Of a stretch of 64,000 nt of DNA, positions 59,250-64,000 are shown piece by piece. The notes under the pieces were generated by a model. It saw nothing but the letters and a program-made list of their open reading frames with translations. It made no database searches and had not been told where the DNA came from. This DNA comes from Typhlomys cinereus (lineage: Eukaryota > Chordata > Mammalia > Rodentia > Platacanthomyidae): the NCBI GenBank assembly GCA_023101885.1, contig JALPQD010000088.1:4933501-4997500 (forward strand), given 5' to 3'. The position numbers and the translations under genes are program-made. Within the stretch, counting starts at the first letter, position 1. Each line of letters opens with the position of its first letter.

Positions 59250-60429
59250 GTTGCAAAAACAGTTACCATTGAACAGCCCCTTTTGTTGTTAGTTCATTTT
59301 TATTTTCTTAGAGTTTCACACCGGAACACAGTGAACTTATGTTATTTGCACCCTATTACCCAATCTCATCCCTTTCCTTTTCCCACCACGAACATTCTTC
59401 TTCCCTACCAGTCTCCCTCCTCCTTTTATGTCTTTCCAATGTGTGGCCCCCTGAGTTTCGTCTGGGTTGCATTTGATGGCCTGTGCTTGAGCATCTGCTG
59501 GAGCGTGAATTGTATGCCAGTGGTACGTCATTGAGAAAAGCAACTCCCTTCCCCTTACGCATCCAACATTAACCCTCAATAGTCTTTCAGAGAAGTATGG
59601 AGTCTCTTGAGATCTTTCTCATTCCATGGTGAAATGTTGATGAGCCAAATCCTGTGCAGGTCTTGTGGAAGTAAATCAAAGCTGCAGGAAGTTAATGGAT
59701 GCAGCAGGCTTGTACCCCTCCCCTGCTTTAGGCTCTTACATTCTTACAGCCCCTCTTCAAGATATTCCTTAAGCTTTTGGGTGTGGGTGGGGTGATTGAA
59801 GTGTCCTGTTTAGCCAAACAGTCCTCAATTTATTTTCCGCACTTTGGCAAGTTGTGATTTTTTGTAAGGAACACATTCCATTGCAAAAGGAAGTTTTTTG
59901 CATTGAATGCTGAGAGCTCCTCTAGTTAAGGGTGTAGTGATAAATTCATGACAGTCTCTACATCATCAGAGCCCTGCAACACTGACTGAGCCGCTGATGG
60001 TCACTTCCAGATGTCTCTCAAACTGACCACTGGACACTGACCCTACATACTCACTTTTTTCTGTAAAAACAGAGATAGAGCAAAATATGCTCTCCTCCCC
60101 CATCGTTTCCACTGGAGGAATCTGATTTCTGTTCAGAAATTGATTGCAAAATGAGCTATGGTGTAGAAGGCAGGATAGTGGAGAAAGAGGAGACAATTGT
60201 CAATCTCTTTTTGGTTCCTTTAACTTCTTGCTCCACTGTCTCTGCCCAAGCTCCAGGATCCATAGCAATCTATGTAACACTAGAAGCCAATGAACACTCA
60301 GGTCCGGATTCTTTCTGCCCCATGAATATATGAGAAATGGGAGTAAGTAAATAAATGTTAGTATGAAGAAACCTTAGTAAATCTTTTACAAAGACAATTA
60401 TTGCCAGTATAGAATTAATTGATCATACC

Positions 60430-60770
60430 ACTTGGTTGGTATTTACCTAGCAACACTGATAACTTATGCAAAAACCAGAACAGGGGCATTTGTAGCAGTT
60501 TTATTCACAAGCAAGCATGAAAAAATAGAGGCAACTAAACAATCTTTTGAAAAACTAAGTAAATAAATAAATTGTGGTAAATCCGTACAGTAATTATTCA
60601 GCAATGAACCGAAATGAGCAACTAAACCACAGAAATACACAATAAACTTTAATTACATAGTACTCTAGCATTAAAGATTATGGCTATGTAACATTCTAGA
60701 AAAACCAAAATTATAACACAATAAAAAGGCTCTGTGACTTCCAAGGGTTTAAGAAAAAGAAAAGAAATAA
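60430..60770 (+). mobile_element. Older L1 ORF2 3' fragment
   Basis: TTGGTTGGTATTTACCTAGC, GCAGTTTTATTCACAAGCAA and CAGTAATTATTCAGCAATGA resemble the C-terminal end of L1 ORF2. A related piece lies at about 42950-43090. Confidence 0.5.
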
Positions 60771-61039
60771 GCTAAAACACAGGGTATTTTTTGAATGGTT
60801 AAATTATTCTATAACATTGGAATGATGGATAGATGACATTACACACTTGCAAAAGGCAATAGAACTTCACACTGTGAAGATGAACTTTAAAAAGATTGTG
60901 TATATAAGTAAATTTGCATATGTGTTTGAGTATATTAAATCCTGTGACTTGCCAGTTATCCTCACACACATTCTTAATGATGATGAAGTCATATACAACT
61001 AACACTAAGCATATGTTGAAATCGTGGTTTTTCTTTTTT

Positions 61040-61990
61040 TAATTTTTAAAAAAATTTTTTCCACTCATACAAACTTAATAGGTACCCCGTCCCCTCCCTC
61101 CCTCAACCCTTCCCTTGATCCCCTTGCTCCCTCCCCTCTTTTCCTCTTCCTTTCACCCCCTCCCTCCCTTTTTCCCAGTGCCCTCCCCCCTAATCCCTGG
61201 AGCATCCTTTAGTGTGAATGTCAAACTTCCTTCTGGGTCTTCCACTCAGAGGTATAAGGACTTAGCAGCATTGCCTAGAGCTCTTTCTTGTGCTGCCTTT
61301 CAGTGTGGGAATACTACTGTGACTGTTAATCCCTTGCCTCTAAGGATCCTCGCATCTGTGATCCAGACTTTGGGGGGGTCATTGATATGTCAATCATTGC
61401 ACAGGTCATACAAAGTCCTGTTATGGTTAGTTAAGCCGTGACTTGTGTGGAGTATATTGCATATTTTTGCTCCTCCCCATCTTTAGGCTCTTATAATCTT
61501 GCCCCCTCCTTCCACAAATTTCCCTGAGCTTTAGGATGGGGAGAGATTTGGCTGGTCTGGTTCCAGGTGATTAATGTAGTTTCTCTGATGTTCTGAATTA
61601 TGGTTTTTTTTTTTTTTTCAGTTTTGCTGTTCCTGCACCACCCTTGGCTCCATTCTGATCAGTATTGGAGGTCACCTCCTAGCCAGAGATAAAAGGCTGT
61701 TAAAATAGAGTCTTACTATAAGAGTAGATTCAAAGGTAGATGGAATAAGAGTAAGAGACCCCGGTGTGTGGGGGGGATCAGTCTCCCATTTCCAGGATGG
61801 TTACCATCTATCTGCCAGACTCTATGCTCTCCCTGACTGGTGAGATCAAACTCTCTCAGTTGCAAGTGACCAGGAAGGAAAGTCTGTGAACTTAACCAGA
61901 TGTCTCACTACTTGCAGTACTTGACGGTGGCCTATTTTCTCTGCTGTGGCATGATCCCCTCTCTCCTTGTTTCTGGGGGGGGGGGTCGGT
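61040..61990 (-). mobile_element. L1 3' end, antisense, longer copy
   Basis: CCACTCATACAAACTTAATA to the GGGGGGGGG run near 61975, collinear with 41840-42860 including ATCTATCTGCCAGACTCTAT. The longest and least broken of the antisense L1 ends. Confidence 0.78.
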
Positions 61991-62489
61991 TGTAGTTGTC
62001 AAAGGTAAGTCTCAGTGAATATTCAGCCTCACTAGTAAGTAAATAAATGCAAAATTTTTATAAACAATCACCTATCGTTTACCAAATGCTTTAATTACCC
62101 AAATAGCAATAACCTTTTGAGGACGAAACCGTACGCTGGTTTCTCTGCACAGCAGAAAAAGTATGAGTTGATACTGTTTACCCAGAAAACGTGGTTTTGC
62201 ACTTAGCTCCTCCTTCCCACTCATTCCCCTGGGGACGTAAGTTCCCATCTGCTGCAGGAGGCAGCGAACTTGGGTAGAGACTTGGCAGGAGGCTTCCAAA
62301 TCTTCCTTCCTCCCTGGGTTTCCTCGCCTAGTGGTGGGTTTCCAAACCGTGCCAGCTCCAATCTGCAACCCGCCGTCATTTGGGGCTCTGTCCCCCTATT
62401 TCCAAATAAGGAGCCCAGAGATGAGAGTAGAGGCTAACGCCCATCCGAAGGGTGTGGCGCACTTCCCCTTAGAAGGGAAGAGGGGGAGA

Positions 62490-62720
62490 GCAGCCGGGCC
62501 ACCAATGGGCTTCCTCCACGTGGATTAATGGAAACCTGACGTCAAAGGCTAGCCCATGATCTCTTCTCCCCCCCACCCCCTTTCTTTTTCTCCACCCCTT
62601 CTCATTTCTTGTCCTTCCTGTTTACACGCTACGCGGATATTTAAGCGGCTCGAGGTAAGGGTAGGCTCCGCTGGGAAAGGTTGCGCTTCCTAGGTAGGAG
62701 ACCCCCTTCAGACTGGTGCA
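62490..62720 (+). promoter_or_regulatory. Promoter-like block: CCAAT, CRE, TATA-like, no gene assigned
   Basis: On the plus strand, in order: CCAAT (62502-62506), a full palindromic CRE TGACGTCA (62537-62544), a C/T-rich stretch, and ATATTTAAG (62637-62645). These are followed by GC-rich sequence with possible splice donors (GAG|GTAAGG near 62654 and TAG|GTAGGA near 62694). Spacing is typical of a polymerase II promoter reading rightward. No coding exon is visible before the window ends. It could be a non-coding RNA promoter, an enhancer, or chance. Confidence 0.4.
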
Positions 62721-63099
62721 GAACCGGAGTTGGGGAAGAATTGGTTTGGCTGGCGAAAGATGCAAATAAATCTCCCGCTAAAGGAGAGCAGGTGTCTGGA
62801 GGCCGGCGCACCTGTTGAGCTGGCTAAGCCAGAGGAGGTGCGGCTACGCTCCTGCGGCCTCCGATTCTGAGGCAGGCAGGGAGCACAACCTGAGAGCGCA
62901 AGGGTTTCTTTAGAGGTACTCGGGGGAGAACGTGCTGAGGTTTTTAAACAGCATTTATAAATCCGATGATCATTTCATCCAATTGCTGATCACACCCTGT
63001 ACAGGCCTCTTAAGATCAGCTTCTCTCTGTCCGGATGTTATGTGCAGACAAAATTTACAAATATGCTTCATTATTTATTACTACTGGGGCATATATTTG

Positions 63100-63415
63100 T
63101 ATTTGAGATAGAGGTAAGGAGAGGAAAGGAGAGGGAGAGAGGGAAGGAGAGAAAAAGAGGGGGGGGGGAGAGCCCGGAAGCGGGGCGGGGAAAGAGGGGA
63201 GGAGGGGAGGAGGATTGAGAGCTTGAAGTCAGCTGGGGCTGCAGAGGGAGGAAGGGGAAAGGGTAGGTACTGAGAGAAGGGGAGAGGAAGTGAAAGGAAG
63301 GGGAAAAGGGGGGGAGGGTGCAAGGAGGACTGGGGAAGGCTGGAGGGAGAGAGGGGACCAGGGTACCTATTAACCTTATATGATTGGGGAAAAATAAATA
63401 AATATAATTAAAAAA
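63100..63415 (+). mobile_element. L1 3' end, polypurine tract
   Basis: About 260 bp of almost pure G/A followed by GGTACCTATTAACCTTATAT and an A-rich tail, the sense-strand L1 terminus. Confidence 0.7.
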
Positions 63416-63945
63416 ATAAATTCAGGGTGATTTGCACATCTCAGCTGCATTTGATGTGAATGGGTTGTCACTGTGGGCATATGAAATAAAGCCCTTAGGT
63501 TTTTAAGATGGAGAGTAACTTAGGGTTGAAATGTCCTGTCTGAACTATAACCTAGTAAGAGAAAAAGATAGCATAGGGCTGGGAAGGTCACCATTGAATG
63601 GCATCTTTGCCCAACATGCATGCAAACCGGGGCTTTACCCCAGTGCACATAAATCACGTGATCATGCCTGTGGTCTAAGTCAAGTTGTGAGAGGAGCAAG
63701 ATCACAAGTTCACTTTCCAAAAGACCAGAGAAAAAGAAGAAGAAGAAAGGAAGAAGAGAAAGAGAAGGGGAGGGTAAAGAAGAAGAAGTGAAAGGACAAG
63801 GAGGATGAGAATGAGGAGAGAGTTAAATTATTATAAACAGTTATTAACTATGTGATAGATCACTGGAACTTCACTATATCAATATCCTAGTTGTCTCCCA
63901 CCTTCTTTCTCATCCTTTCTTTTCTGGTAGGAAATGTTTTTAATA

Positions 63946-64000
63946 CTCTCCAGGGGACTGAAGAGATGGCTCAATGGTTAAAGTCTTAGCCTTGCAAGTA
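63946..64000 (+). mobile_element. SINE head cut by the window end
   Basis: GGGGACTGAAGAGATGGCTC and AATGGTTAAAGTCTTAGCCT are the start of the tRNA-derived family. The rest lies beyond the window. Confidence 0.7.

Overview
This window is 64 kb of a mammalian nuclear genome. It is almost certainly from a rodent that is not a mouse or rat: coding exons are spliced, most of the DNA is interspersed repeats, and the repeats include B1-like, ID/B4-like, rodent L1 and ERVL-MaLR elements. There is also an abundant young tRNA-derived SINE that begins GGCTGGAGAG and carries an internal CA tract. A jerboa-like or other dipodoid/geomyoid rodent fits best, but the species cannot be named from this sequence alone.

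Three protein-coding loci can be recognised, all on the minus strand. (1) GLYAT, mitochondrial glycine N-acyltransferase, at 6,282-14,743. All five coding exons are present with consensus splice sites and join to an intact 296-codon frame, the same length as human GLYAT. (2) DTX4 (Deltex-4 E3 ubiquitin ligase). Only its first coding exon, the start of the first WWE domain, is here (39,979-40,189), inside a strong CpG island. (3) FAM111A, a trypsin-like protease involved in replication and viral restriction. Its coding exons lie at 51,358-51,465 and 45,882-47,648, and a 5'UTR exon and CpG-island promoter are proposed at about 55.9 and 57.2 kb. The N-terminal frame is clean, but the protease domain carries at least four frameshifts, so this copy is a pseudogene or contains sequence errors.

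Layout: 1-4.1 kb holds a young SINE, a solo LTR, and a 5'-truncated MaLR element whose internal region keeps a reading frame of about 415 codons with one stop. 4.1-6.3 kb is GLYAT 3' flank with an L1 3' end. 6.3-14.8 kb is GLYAT. 15-40 kb is non-coding. It contains many SINEs, CA and GA tracts, a nested L1 at about 24.8-29.75 kb, and several LTRs. Because it lies downstream of DTX4 exon 1 on the same strand and has no further DTX4 exon, it is formally DTX4 intron 1. 40-41 kb is the DTX4 CpG island. 41.8-45.2 kb is antisense L1 sequence. 45.9-57.5 kb is FAM111A, with a solo class II-type LTR in an intron. 58-64 kb is L1 3' ends plus a promoter-like GC-rich block near 62.5-62.7 kb with no gene assigned.

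The most interesting observations are: a 200-bp, about 98% identical inverted repeat that flanks the in-frame GLYAT exon 3; the placement of GLYAT inside or next to a broken DTX4 intron 1; and the clustered frameshifts in the FAM111A protease domain. I see no CRISPR array, operon, tRNA or rRNA gene, and nothing that is clearly a new biological system.
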